Of a stretch of DNA of 64,000 bases, positions 51,381 through 60,125 are shown one piece after another. The DNA comes from CAUYXS01 sp965248495. Its GTDB lineage: Bacteria > Chloroflexota > Dehalococcoidia > Lucifugimonadales > Australimonadaceae. Position 1 is the stretch's first letter, and every line of letters starts with the position of its first letter. The notes beneath the pieces were generated by a model. The model was not told the origin of the DNA. It saw only the letters and a list, made by a program, of their open reading frames with translations, and ran no database searches. A program made the position numbers and the translations under genes. The stretch covers positions 1,736,001 through 1,800,000 of the forward strand of contig CBDFJL010000003.1 of assembly GCA_965248495.1 (NCBI GenBank), read 5' to 3'.

Positions 51381-52568
51381 CTATTTGTCGTCCAGCGCCG
51401 CGACGCCCGGCAGCTCGCGTCCTTCGAGGAACTCAAGCGACGCGCCGCCACCAGTAGAAACGTGAGTCATTGCGCCGGCCAGTCCGAACGCCGCGACGGC
51501 TTCCGCGGTCGAGCCGCCGCCGATGATCGAGGTCGCTTGGCTGTTCGCGATGGCATTCGCTACTGCCTCAGTGCCCCGCTCAAAGGGAGGTACCTCGTAC
51601 ACACCCATCGGCCCGTTCCATACGATGGTCTTCATGCCGCCCAGCACCTCGGCGAAGGCCTCGGCGGTCGCCGGCCCGATGTCGAGGATTATCTGACCGT
51701 CGCCGACCGCGTTTGCGGCCACCACGGCCGACGGCACGCCTGCCTCGACCTTTTCCGCGACCACCACATCCAGGGGAAGACGCAGGTCAACGCCTGCACC
51801 GGCCGCCCGCCGCATGATATCACCGCACAAGCCGACCAACTCCGGCTCCAAGAGGGAAGCGCCGACATCGTGGCCCAGTGCCTTCAGGAAGGTCGCGGCC
51901 ATGCCCCCACCGACCAGGATGGCGTCCGCCTGGCCCAGCAGCCGCTCGAGCACGCGGACCTTGTCGCTCACCTTAGCGCCGCCGAACACCGCGGCGAGGG
52001 GCCGCTCCGGTGACTCCATGACCCGCCCCAAGAATGCGAGCTCGCGGTCCATGAGCAGTCCGGCGACTGCGGGCAGGTGGTGCGCTACGCCCTCCGTGGA
52101 TGCGTGCGCGCGGTGCGCGGTCCCGAACGCATCGTTGACGTAGATGTCTGCAAGGCGGGCAAGGGCCAGCGCGAACGCGTCCGAGTTCGCCTCTTCGCCG
52201 GTGTAGAAGCGGACGTTCTCCAACAGCAGCACGGCGCCGGGCCCGAGCCGCTGCGCATGCTCCAGCGCGCCGTCCCCGACGGCGTCGTGCACGTAGGTGA
52301 CGGGCGCCTCCAGCAGCTCGGCGAGACGCTCGGCGATCGGCCCCAGCGCGAGCTCTGGCTTGGCCTCCCCTCCCGGCCGTCCCAGGTGCGTGGCGAGCAC
52401 CACGGCCGCGCCCTGCTGGCGCAGGTGTTCGATGGTGGGCAGCGCCGCGCGGATGCGCACGTCATCAGAGATGCGGGTCGTGCCGCGCTCGAAAGGGACG
52501 TTGAAGTCGACCCGCACGAGAGCGCGCTTCCCCGCCCAGTCGACGTCGCGGACGGTCTGCTTCGCCAC
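51381..52568 (-). CDS. pgk: Phosphoglycerate kinase
   Basis: The 395-residue protein has RVDFNVPFERGTTRISDDVR, ATHLGRPGG, LLLENVRFYTGEEAN, YVNDAFGTAHRAHAST, VFGGAKVSDKV and the C-terminal nucleotide site with IVWNGPMGVYE and TSIIGGGSTAEAV. It transfers phosphate between 1,3-bisphosphoglycerate and ADP. Its ATG directly abuts the stop of the polyprenyl-synthetase-like gene, and apgM follows after 25 bases. Confidence 0.97.
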   Translation of the reverse strand: MAKQTVRDVDWAGKRALVRVDFNVPFERGTTRISDDVRIRAALPTIEHLRQQGAAVVLATHLGRPGGEAKPELALGPIAERLAELLEAPVTYVHDAVGDGALEHAQRLGPGAVLLLENVRFYTGEEANSDAFALALARLADIYVNDAFGTAHRAHASTEGVAHHLPAVAGLLMDRELAFLGRVMESPERPLAAVFGGAKVSDKVRVLERLLGQADAILVGGGMAATFLKALGHDVGASLLEPELVGLCGDIMRRAAGAGVDLRLPLDVVVAEKVEAGVPSAVVAANAVGDGQIILDIGPATAEAFAEVLGGMKTIVWNGPMGVYEVPPFERGTEAVANAIANSQATSIIGGGSTAEAVAAFGLAGAMTHVSTGGGASLEFLEGRELPGVAALDDK

Positions 52569-53579
52569 TCAGGCGCCCGCCAGCGCGTCGACGACTTGCC
52601 GCCAGCGGCCAAGCGCCGCGGCGCTCAGACCGGCGCTCTCGACGAGGCGCAGCGCGTCGTCGGCCAGCTTGGCGGCCTTTGCCTCCGCGTAGTCGCGAGC
52701 GCCGAGCTCGTCCAGCACCGTCCGCACCGCGTCAACGTCGTCCGGCTCCATCACGCGCTTGAAGTAGACCTCGCCGAGTGCCCGTTTGCCACGGACCTCG
52801 GCCCGCTCCAACGCGTAGACCACGGGTAGCAGCTTGCTCTTGTTGAGCACCCGCCCCGACGGCGCGGTACCGGCGGGTGGCCATAGCTCCGCAATATCCT
52901 CGCGCACCTGGGCCGCGAGGCCGAGGGACTCGCCGAACGCGCGCAGCGCCTCGACGACCGCTTGGCTGGCTCCCGCCACGTAGGCGCCTGCGGCAACGGC
53001 GCCGCCCAGCAGCGCGCCCCGCTTGGCCGTCACCATACCGTCGTACTGCGCCTCCGTGACGTCGATGCGCTCCTGGTAGGTCAGGTCGAGGTACTGCCCT
53101 TCGTAGTAACGCAACGCGGCCCTATCGAGGCCTGCCACGGCCTGGAGCGTGCGATCGGCCGCCAACCCCAGGTCTTGGAGCTTGAACGCGCCCAGACGGG
53201 CCAGAGCGTGCAGGCCGTCGCCGACGTTGATGGCCTGCGCAGGCCCCCACACCCACCAGACCGCCGATCGCCCCTCGCCCGGGCCCTCCGACGTCTGCAT
53301 CTGCTCGTGGACGCGAACCGATTGGTAGAGGAGCTCGGCCGCGGCGCCGGCGGCGGCGACTATCTCGTCGTCGTGCCCCGCCGCTTCCACAGCAAGTGCG
53401 CCATGCAGGCGCTCCGGCAGCGGACCGACCTCCGGCGTGCCATCGGTCGATACCCAGCCAAGCTGGTACTGCATCATGCGATAGAGCGGCAGCGCGCTGG
53501 TCGCGGGCCCATCGAACAGCCGCCGAAGCGCCCGGTCGACAGTGCCCTCGTGGTCCAGCAGGGGTTGCGGGAACGTCAC
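52569..53579 (-). CDS. Degenerate polyprenyl synthetase-like protein
   Basis: The 336-residue protein aligns by eye with trans-isoprenyl diphosphate synthases: AAELLYQSVRVHEQMQ, then GPAQAINVGDGLHALAR, GQYLDLTYQE, KRGALLGGAVAAGAYVAG and NKSKLLPVVYALERA. The first aspartate-rich motif (DDxxD) is replaced by HEQMQ at 91-95, and the second (DDxxD) reads EDIAE at 228-232. Both normally bind the magnesium-diphosphate, so standard chain elongation is unlikely. It may be a regulatory or non-catalytic paralogue. It overlaps the YrdC-type gene by four bases and abuts pgk. Confidence 0.78.
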   Translation of the reverse strand: MTFPQPLLDHEGTVDRALRRLFDGPATSALPLYRMMQYQLGWVSTDGTPEVGPLPERLHGALAVEAAGHDDEIVAAAGAAAELLYQSVRVHEQMQTSEGPGEGRSAVWWVWGPAQAINVGDGLHALARLGAFKLQDLGLAADRTLQAVAGLDRAALRYYEGQYLDLTYQERIDVTEAQYDGMVTAKRGALLGGAVAAGAYVAGASQAVVEALRAFGESLGLAAQVREDIAELWPPAGTAPSGRVLNKSKLLPVVYALERAEVRGKRALGEVYFKRVMEPDDVDAVRTVLDELGARDYAEAKAAKLADDALRLVESAGLSAAALGRWRQVVDALAGA

Positions 53580-54217
53580 GGGATGCGTGCTCCCGACGGC
53601 TCGGCTATGGCGACGACCTCCCGCAGCTCCCGTGTTGAGATGGCGCCCGCCCGTACGATCCGAGCCGGGTCGGTCGTCAGGTCAACGACGGTGGATGCTA
53701 CCGAAACCTTGCATGGACCGCCGTCGAGGATCATCGCCAGGTCGCCGAGCTGCCGCTCCACCTCCTCGGCCGTCGTCGGGTCGGCGCCCTCATGCCGGTT
53801 GGCGCTGGTACCGGTGATGGGTGCGCCGAGCGACTCGATGAGCGCCCGCGGCGACGGATGGTCCGGCAGGCGCACACCGACCGTGTCTCCGCCGCCCGTC
53901 ACGGCGGCCGGTAGCGCGGGGTCGCGCCGCAGGACGATGGTCAGCATGCCGGGCCAGAACCGCTCCGCCAGGGCCAGCGCCGCGGGTGGTACGCCGGTGG
54001 CCACGCGATCGAGATCGCCGAGGTCTGCGATCAGCAACGGCAAGCCTTGTGAGCGAGGCCGCGCCTTGATGGCGAAGACGGCCGCGACTGCGAGCTCGTC
54101 GAAAGCATTGGCACCGATGCCGTAGAGCGTGTCCGTAGGGTATGCGACCACCCTCCCCTGATGCAGGGCGTCGGCGGCCGCCAATCGGTTCGCCTCATTA
54201 TCAGGCACGCGCAGCAT
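53576..54217 (-). CDS. Sua5/YciO/YrdC-type threonylcarbamoyl-AMP synthase
   Basis: The 213-residue protein has the YrdC fold: GRVVAYPTDTLYGIGANAF, the KARPRSQGLPLLI lysine/arginine block, FWPGMLTIVL, VGVRLPDHPSPRALI and the S-A-N motif in ITGTSANRHEGADPT. The family makes threonylcarbamoyl-AMP for t6A in tRNA. It lacks the extra Sua5 C-terminal domain, so it is the short TsaC type. The start ATG at 54217 has no clear ribosome site. It is the first gene of the long minus-strand run. Confidence 0.9.
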   Translation of the reverse strand: MLRVPDNEANRLAAADALHQGRVVAYPTDTLYGIGANAFDELAVAAVFAIKARPRSQGLPLLIADLGDLDRVATGVPPAALALAERFWPGMLTIVLRRDPALPAAVTGGGDTVGVRLPDHPSPRALIESLGAPITGTSANRHEGADPTTAEEVERQLGDLAMILDGGPCKVSVASTVVDLTTDPARIVRAGAISTRELREVVAIAEPSGARIP

Positions 54218-54377
54218 GGTCAAGCCGTCGGTGGGCGGGAGGTGGCGCGAGTCTATCGCATGGGGCCGGGCCAGGCCACCGTGGGGGCCAAGCGACCGTG
54301 GGGAATGATCGCGCGCCCCGAGGAGCCCGTCGCTCGCCGCTAACCGTTGTGGCGTCATCCGCACGGCGTACGAATCG

Positions 54378-54406
54378 TTGCCGCCGTAGGCGGTGTGCCC
54401 TAACAT
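54378..54406 (+). promoter_or_regulatory. Sigma-70-like promoter for guaA
   Basis: TTGCCG and TAACAT are 17 bases apart (four of six matches each). The predicted leader is about 22 bases and includes the GGAGGT ribosome site. Confidence 0.4.
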
Positions 54407-54434
54407 GTGATACACCGGAGGTCGCACCCCAGCC

Positions 54435-56123
54435 ATGGCCAAAACCCGGCCCTCGGACTCCAGCCACCGCGTTTCGACCACCGGCGACGTCGAGGTCTCC
54501 ACCTACCTCGAGATCGCACGGGAGAAGGACGCCCGCCGAGAGCCGGCGGCGCGTGGCGGTGAGCCGGTACCGGGCCTGCCCGAGCCCACCGAGGTCATCG
54601 CGATCCTCGACTTCGGCTCGCAGTACAGCCGCCTCATCGCGCGGCGCATCCGCGAGCAGAACGTCTACTGCGAGCTGCTGCCCCATGACGCCGGACGCGA
54701 CGCGGTCGCGGGCTACAACCTCAAGGGCATCGTGCTGTCGGGTGGCCCGGCGAGCGTCTACGAAGCAGGTGCGCCACAGGCGCCGGCCTGGGTCTTCGAC
54801 GCCGGTGTGCCCGTACTGGGCATCTGCTACGGCATGCAGCTCATCGCGCACCAATTGGGCGGTGTCGTTGCCCAGGGCCGGGAGCGCGAGTTCGGCCACG
54901 CGGTCATCCACCAAGACGGCGGCCCGTCGCCGCTCTTTGGCGGGCTCGATCCCGAGATACCGGTGTGGATGAGCCACGGCGACCGCATCGACCAGATGCC
55001 GCCCGGTTTCAGGGCACTGGCCTACAGCGAGAACTCGCCCGTCGCCGCCATGGTGTCGGACGCGGGTATCTACGGTATTCAGTTTCACCCCGAGGTGGCC
55101 CACACGCCGCAGGGAGTTGAGATACTCCGCAACTTCGTCTTGCGCGTCTGTGGGTGCGGCGGCGATTGGACACCCGGGAACTTCGTTGCCGAGACAGTGC
55201 AGCGCATTCGTGCCCAGGTTGGCGATGGCAAGGTCATCTGCGCGCTGTCGGGCGGCGTCGACTCCGCGGTTACGGCCATGCTGATTCACCAGGCGGTCGG
55301 CGACCAGCTGACCTGCATCTTCGTCAACAACGGCCTGCTGCGGCGAGAGGAGGCTTCCCGCGTCCGCGAGGTCTTTCAGCGAAACCTCGGACTACGCCTC
55401 ATCTACGTGGACGCCACGGAGCGATTTCTGACGGCGCTCGCGGGGGTCGTCGACCCGGAGGAGAAGCGCAAGCGCATCGGCAACGAGTTCATCGCGGTCT
55501 TCGAGGAGCAGGCTGGGAGCCTGGGGAAGGTCGATTATCTGGCGCAGGGGACGCTGTACCCGGACGTCATCGAGTCCCAGACGCGGGAGTCGACGGCCGC
55601 GCACAAGATCAAGACGCACCACAACGTCGGGGGCTTGCCCGAGCACATGCGGATGGAGCTGGTCGAGCCGCTGCGTTACCTGTTCAAGGACGAGGTGCGC
55701 CTGGTTGGCAAAGAACTGGGCATGCCGCCCGAGATACTGAACCGCCAACCCTTCCCCGGCCCGGGGCTCGCCATTCGTGTCATCGGCGAGGTGACCTTCG
55801 AGAAGCTGGAGACATTGCGCGCCGCTGACTGGATCGTGATGGACGAGATCAAGGGCGATGGTCTCTACGACCAGCTGTGGCAGTCATTCGCCGTCCTCAC
55901 CGACACGCGGACCGTCGGTGTCATGGGCGACCAGCGCACCTACCAGCATGTCATCGCGCTGCGCGCCGTCACCAGCGACGACGCCATGACGGCTGACTGG
56001 GCGCGCCTTCCCTACGAGACGCTGGCCCGGACCTCGAACCGCATCGTCAACGAGGTGCCGAACGTCAACCGCGTGGTCTACGACATCACCAGCAAGCCGC
56101 CCGGGACGATTGAGTGGGAGTGA
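54435..56123 (+). CDS. guaA: GMP synthase (glutamine-hydrolysing)
   Basis: The 562-residue enzyme has a class I glutamine amidotransferase domain (ILDFGSQYSRLIARRIRE; nucleophile Cys in GICYGMQLIAHQLGG; His/Glu in FHPEVAHTPQG), an ATP pyrophosphatase domain (P-loop ALSGGVDSAVTAMLI) and the GMP synthase C-terminal dimer domain (RQPFPGPGLAIRVIGEVT, ending GTIEWE). It converts XMP to GMP. The roughly 50 residues before ILDFGSQ are an extra N-terminal extension; the ribosome site GGAGGT is 12 bases from the ATG, so a later start is possible. It is divergent from the YrdC-type gene. Confidence 0.96.
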   Translation: MAKTRPSDSSHRVSTTGDVEVSTYLEIAREKDARREPAARGGEPVPGLPEPTEVIAILDFGSQYSRLIARRIREQNVYCELLPHDAGRDAVAGYNLKGIVLSGGPASVYEAGAPQAPAWVFDAGVPVLGICYGMQLIAHQLGGVVAQGREREFGHAVIHQDGGPSPLFGGLDPEIPVWMSHGDRIDQMPPGFRALAYSENSPVAAMVSDAGIYGIQFHPEVAHTPQGVEILRNFVLRVCGCGGDWTPGNFVAETVQRIRAQVGDGKVICALSGGVDSAVTAMLIHQAVGDQLTCIFVNNGLLRREEASRVREVFQRNLGLRLIYVDATERFLTALAGVVDPEEKRKRIGNEFIAVFEEQAGSLGKVDYLAQGTLYPDVIESQTRESTAAHKIKTHHNVGGLPEHMRMELVEPLRYLFKDEVRLVGKELGMPPEILNRQPFPGPGLAIRVIGEVTFEKLETLRAADWIVMDEIKGDGLYDQLWQSFAVLTDTRTVGVMGDQRTYQHVIALRAVTSDDAMTADWARLPYETLARTSNRIVNEVPNVNRVVYDITSKPPGTIEWE

Positions 56124-56169
56124 CGCGCCCAGACGGCGATACCCCTGCGGCACCCATCGACGTGGGCGT

Positions 56170-56355
56170 GTGACAGGCGTGGACAACTTCTCACAGGTCG
56201 CGCGCAGCGCGTTCGCCGCCATGGGCCTCGGGCTGCTGATCGTCGCGGTACCCTACGGTTTGCTCACCGACACGCCAGTGCCCGTGGGCGCCGTCGTCGG
56301 TCTGGGCGTCGTCTCGCTGGCTGTTTGGCTGGTCATGGCGCGGCAGGCACGCTGA
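56170..56355 (+). CDS. Small two-TM membrane protein upstream of purD
   Basis: The 61-residue protein has two hydrophobic segments (MGLGLLIVAVPYGLL and VVGLGVVSLAVWLVMA). It starts at GTG 56170 (or 56179), and its TGA overlaps the purD ATG (TGATG), which supports translation and coupling. I recognise no family. Its role next to guaA and purD is unknown. Confidence 0.6.
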   Translation: MTGVDNFSQVARSAFAAMGLGLLIVAVPYGLLTDTPVPVGAVVGLGVVSLAVWLVMARQAR

Positions 56356-57620
56356 TGCGCATCCTCGTCCTCGGCGGCGGCGGTCGCGAGCATGCCATCG
56401 TCTGGAAGCTGGCGCAGAGCCCCCACGAGCCCCAGATATTCGTCGCGCCCGGCAACGCCGGCACACGCCACATCGCCCTCAACGTCGAGTTGGCCGCTGA
56501 CGACGTCGAGGGCGTACTTCAGTTCGTCCTCGACCACGACATCGACCTGACCATCGTGGGACCCGACGCGGCGTTGGAGGCGGGAGTCGGCGACCTGCTG
56601 CGCGCGCGCGGACGCCCGGTGCTCGGTGCGAACCGGAACGCTGCCCGGATCGAGTGGAGCAAGGCCTTCGCGAAGCAGGTCATGGCCGACGCCGGGGTGC
56701 CGACTGCGGCGTTTCGCGTGTTCGAGAGCGCCGCCGAGGCTGGCGCGTACGTCCGTGAGCACGGCGCGCCCGTTGTCGTCAAGGCGGACGGCCTAGCCGC
56801 CGGCAAGGGCGTCGTCGTGGCGCAGAGCGTCGAAGAGGCGCTGCACGCGGTCGACCACATGATGATAGCGCGCGTCTTCGGCGATTCCGGCGATCGCGTG
56901 GTCATCGAGGACTGCCTGCAGGGCCCAGAGGTCAGTGTCTTCAGCTTCACCGACGGCAGTTCCGTGTCGCCGCTCGTGGCAGCCTGCGACTACAAGCGCG
57001 TGTTCGACGACGACGCCGGCCCAAACACGGGGGGTATGGGCGGCTACAGCCCGCCGCCCTTCTGGACGCCCGCCCTCGAGCGGGAGGTGCGTGAGCGCTG
57101 CGTCGAGCCCGTGGTAAGACACTTGGCGGAAGCCGGCACTCCCTACCAAGGGGTGCTCTACTGCGGCCTCATGCTGACGGATACCGGCCCTCACGTGATC
57201 GAGTTCAACGCTCGCTTCGGCGACCCCGAGGCACAGCTCATCCTGCCACGCCTCGAAAACGACCTGGTCGACGTGGCCATGGCGGTGTCGGCGGACCGCG
57301 TCGAAGACCTGGGCCTGCGCTGGTCCGCCGATGCGACCGTTGGCGTCGTCCTGGCCTCGGACGGCTACCCCGGCGGCTACGAGACCGGCAGGCCGATCGC
57401 GGGCCTGGACGGGCTGCCCCAGGGAGTCACGGCGTTCCACGCGGGCACGGCGGAACGGGACGACGATGCGATCGTCACCAGCGGCGGCCGCGTGCTGACG
57501 GTGGTGGGCAAGGCGCCGACGCACGCCGAGGCCCGGCGACTCGCCTACGAAGGTGCCAATGCCATCCGCTTCGAGGGGGCGTACTACCGGCGCGACATCG
57601 CCGACTTCGCCGTGGGCTAG
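56355..57620 (+). CDS. purD: Phosphoribosylamine-glycine ligase
   Basis: The 421-residue ATP-grasp enzyme starts with MRILVLGGGGREHAIVWKLA. It has FVAPGNAGT, VVVKADGLAAGKGVVVAQS, GPEVSVFSFTDG, DDDAGPNTGGMGGYSPPPFW and FNARFGDPEAQLILPRL. It makes glycinamide ribonucleotide in purine synthesis. Its ATG overlaps the stop of the small membrane protein gene. It converges on the LLM gene with a four-base gap. Confidence 0.97.
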   Translation: MRILVLGGGGREHAIVWKLAQSPHEPQIFVAPGNAGTRHIALNVELAADDVEGVLQFVLDHDIDLTIVGPDAALEAGVGDLLRARGRPVLGANRNAARIEWSKAFAKQVMADAGVPTAAFRVFESAAEAGAYVREHGAPVVVKADGLAAGKGVVVAQSVEEALHAVDHMMIARVFGDSGDRVVIEDCLQGPEVSVFSFTDGSSVSPLVAACDYKRVFDDDAGPNTGGMGGYSPPPFWTPALEREVRERCVEPVVRHLAEAGTPYQGVLYCGLMLTDTGPHVIEFNARFGDPEAQLILPRLENDLVDVAMAVSADRVEDLGLRWSADATVGVVLASDGYPGGYETGRPIAGLDGLPQGVTAFHAGTAERDDDAIVTSGGRVLTVVGKAPTHAEARRLAYEGANAIRFEGAYYRRDIADFAVG

Positions 57621-57624
57621 CGCG

Positions 57625-58584
57625 CTAGGTGCGGCCGATGACGTCCTTGGACAAGAGCGACAGGACACGCTCGCGCGTCTCCCCACGGCCGAACGCGAAG
57701 CAGTAGACGCGCTCGACACCCTCGTCGCGCAGCTGCTCGAAGCGCTCGATGACGTAGGCCGGCGTCCCAGCGAGCGCCAGGTGGTCGGTCAGCTCCTTGA
57801 CGACGGCGGGCGCCACGTCCTCAGCCCGCTCCTCCTCCGGGACGGACAGGCCGACGGCCTTCAGGCCATCGTTGAAGAAGCCCATCTTGGTCCAGCTGAA
57901 CACCGCCGGCCAGACGCGGGCTCTGGCCGCCTCAGCGTCGTCGTCGACGGCGACCGCGGTGGTATACATCAGCGGTATCGAGGCCACGTCGCGTCCTGAA
58001 GCGGCGGCTCCCTCTGCGAGCCGTATCCCCGCCTGTGCCCGGAACTCCGTGCTGAGGCCCGCCAGCAACATGGCCTCGTCGCCGGCCTCCCCGGCTACAC
58101 GCAGAGCCCGCGGGCCGCTGGCGGTGACCACCACCGGCGGCGGCGGGTCGACCGGCCCTTCAATTCGGCCATCGGGGTTGGTGCCAAACTGCACCTTCTC
58201 GCCGCGCAGGAGCGCGCGGATGGTGCGGACAGCGTCCTTGAAGACCTCGGTCTTGGCGGGCGAAGTGCCGAGGTTGACGACGATGCTATCCCCGGTGCCC
58301 ATGGCGAGCTTGGCCCGGCCCGGCGCCAGCTCGGCCAGCGTGTTGGCCATCACGGCCAGGTGGAACGGGTGGCGCGACTTGGGGTTCGTCACCGCTGGGT
58401 AGAGCGCGATGTTGCTGGTCTGGGTCGCGGCGAGCGCGAGGATGACGAAGGCGTCCTGGCCGTGCTCGAGGTGGTCAGCGACGCCGGCGCCCGCGAACCC
58501 CATCGACTCAGCTCGCTTGATGAAATCGACCTGGGTCGGAATCGGCTGCCCCTGACCCCCCGCGATGTGGATTTCGAGCGTCAT
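57625..58584 (-). CDS. LLM-class flavin-dependent oxidoreductase
   Basis: The 319-residue TIM-barrel protein has FIKRAESMGFAGAGVADHLE, ALYPAVTNPKSRHPFHLAVM, LAMGTGDS and PVVVTASGPRALRVAGEAGD near the flavin site. The pattern resembles F420-dependent methylene-tetrahydromethanopterin reductase-like members of the luciferase family. Its ATG overlaps the stop of the M20-like gene (TAATG), so the two are coupled and probably act on the same compound. Confidence 0.9.
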   Translation of the reverse strand: MTLEIHIAGGQGQPIPTQVDFIKRAESMGFAGAGVADHLEHGQDAFVILALAATQTSNIALYPAVTNPKSRHPFHLAVMANTLAELAPGRAKLAMGTGDSIVVNLGTSPAKTEVFKDAVRTIRALLRGEKVQFGTNPDGRIEGPVDPPPPVVVTASGPRALRVAGEAGDEAMLLAGLSTEFRAQAGIRLAEGAAASGRDVASIPLMYTTAVAVDDDAEAARARVWPAVFSWTKMGFFNDGLKAVGLSVPEEERAEDVAPAVVKELTDHLALAGTPAYVIERFEQLRDEGVERVYCFAFGRGETRERVLSLLSKDVIGRT

Positions 58585-59942
58585 TACAGGCCGACCTCTT
58601 CGCGGCTGCGGGAGCACGTGTCGACGATGGCGTAGACCAGGGCCCGCGTCACCTTGGCCAGGTCCGGCATGTAGCTCACGCCCATGCCGCCGAAGCCGGC
58701 CCATTCGGGCGGCACCGTGGGCACCTGTGGGAAGCCGACCCGAGCGAGGGGAATGCCGAGGTTCCGGATGGCCGAGGCGTCGGTCTGGCCGCTGGTCCCG
58801 GTGCGCGCGTGGTGCTCGGCACCCTCGGCCATCTCCCACCCACGCATGGTGGACTGAATGATCCAGTTCTCTGGGTCGGTGTAACCGGAGGGGTACGCCG
58901 CCGTCATCTCCCACGCGACGTCCAACTCGGGGTACTGGGCCAGGATTTGATTGACGGCTTCCCCAAATTCGGCCTGGACCTGAGCCGGCGTCTGCCGTGG
59001 CGACTGACGAATGTCGATGTAGATCTCGGTGGCCGCGGACGGGAACGCGGGCTTGTTGGGCCAGCCGGCCCGGACCGCGGCGATGGCACCCTGCGGTCCG
59101 CACAGGCCTGAGGCGTGGCGGTCCTGATACGTCGACAGCCACTCCTCCAGCGCGAGAATGAACTTGGCGGCGTGGACCACCGAGTTGCGGAAGCCGGGGA
59201 TGCTGCGCGTGATGCCGGCGTAGCCCAGCTGGCCTTTAACTGTCACTTTGAACCAGCACAGCCCGACCTCCTCCCACGAGACGGTCCAGCCCGGCTTGAC
59301 GATGATGCCGAAGTCGGCGGTCGTGCCGTGGTTGATCATGTAGGACACGCCACTGCCCAGGCCGTGGGCCTGGCGTACCTCGTCCTCGGCGGGCTTCGAC
59401 GGCATGCCGCCGCCGCACGAGGCCCAGACGAGGTCGCCCTTGAGCGCGATGCCCGCCGCCGCGACGACGCGGACAGCCTCGCCGATGGCCGTGATCATGC
59501 CCTTGGGGTTGGACGAGCCGAGCCCGATGACGTCACCGTTGTCGGCGATGTAGGCGTCGGGCAGCATCTCTGCGGTCAGCTCCGGCCCCGCCCACGGCAC
59601 GTCGCGCTCGTCGGCGTCGAGGTGCGTGTCCACGGGGGCGTACAGCATCAGCGAAGGACCGCCCCCGGTGCCCCTGAGCCGACCGACGGCGTTGCCCGAC
59701 TCCTCGTCCATGTGCTGGTAGAACGCGTCCAGGCCGATGGACGTCATGTGCTGGGTGAGCCATTCGCTGGCCTCGCGCTCGAAACCCGTGGGGCTGTGGA
59801 TGTCGGTCAATGCCAGGTCGAACTGGCGCATCTTGTCCTCGTCGATGAGCGACAGCGCCTTGTCCAGGGCCTGCTGCTGCTCCGGTGACAGCGGGACCTT
59901 CTTCACTGCGACGTCGGTCGGGGCCTCGGTCTTGATCGCCAT
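58584..59942 (-). CDS. M20-family-like peptidase/deacylase with altered metal site
   Basis: The 452-residue protein follows the M20 layout: DIHSPTGFEREASEWL, YAPVDTHLDADERD with H107 and D109, GLGSSNPKGMITAIGEAVR, SWEEVGLCWFKVTVKGQLGY (dimer domain) and GTSGQTDASAIRNLGIPLAR near the C-terminus. The bridging aspartate position reads N145 (SSNPKG), and the catalytic/metal Glu-Glu position reads CGGG (176-179). These losses suggest a changed mechanism, a different metal, or no hydrolase activity. It heads a two-gene operon with an LLM oxidoreductase and has a good upstream promoter. Confidence 0.8.
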   Translation of the reverse strand: MAIKTEAPTDVAVKKVPLSPEQQQALDKALSLIDEDKMRQFDLALTDIHSPTGFEREASEWLTQHMTSIGLDAFYQHMDEESGNAVGRLRGTGGGPSLMLYAPVDTHLDADERDVPWAGPELTAEMLPDAYIADNGDVIGLGSSNPKGMITAIGEAVRVVAAAGIALKGDLVWASCGGGMPSKPAEDEVRQAHGLGSGVSYMINHGTTADFGIIVKPGWTVSWEEVGLCWFKVTVKGQLGYAGITRSIPGFRNSVVHAAKFILALEEWLSTYQDRHASGLCGPQGAIAAVRAGWPNKPAFPSAATEIYIDIRQSPRQTPAQVQAEFGEAVNQILAQYPELDVAWEMTAAYPSGYTDPENWIIQSTMRGWEMAEGAEHHARTGTSGQTDASAIRNLGIPLARVGFPQVPTVPPEWAGFGGMGVSYMPDLAKVTRALVYAIVDTCSRSREEVGL

Positions 59943-59996
59943 GGCGTGCTCCTTCGTGAGCTCCGCGTCCGTTTGAGCGTCGGGCGCCGAGTGGCG

Positions 59997-60025
59997 AGTC
60001 TAGTCGTGGCCCAGGGAGCGGTCAA
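59997..60025 (-). promoter_or_regulatory. Sigma-70-like promoter for the M20-LLM operon
   Basis: On the minus strand TTGACC (60025-60020) and TAGACT (60002-59997) are 17 bases apart. The leader is about 48 bases. An AT-rich stretch lies just upstream at 60028-60045. Confidence 0.55.
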
Positions 60026-60062
60026 GTCGATATTTTTGGTTTAGTGTAGCTTCACGCGCCTG

Positions 60063-60092
60063 TTGACGGCCTGCTGCGCGCCAACCTACGCT
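60063..60092 (+). promoter_or_regulatory. Possible promoter for purE
   Basis: TTGACG and TACGCT are separated by 18 bases. The -35 is good and the -10 weak. It would give a leader of about 27 bases. Confidence 0.35.
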
Positions 60093-60125
60093 ATGCCCCG
60101 CCAGACCCTCGTGGAGCGTGCCTCA

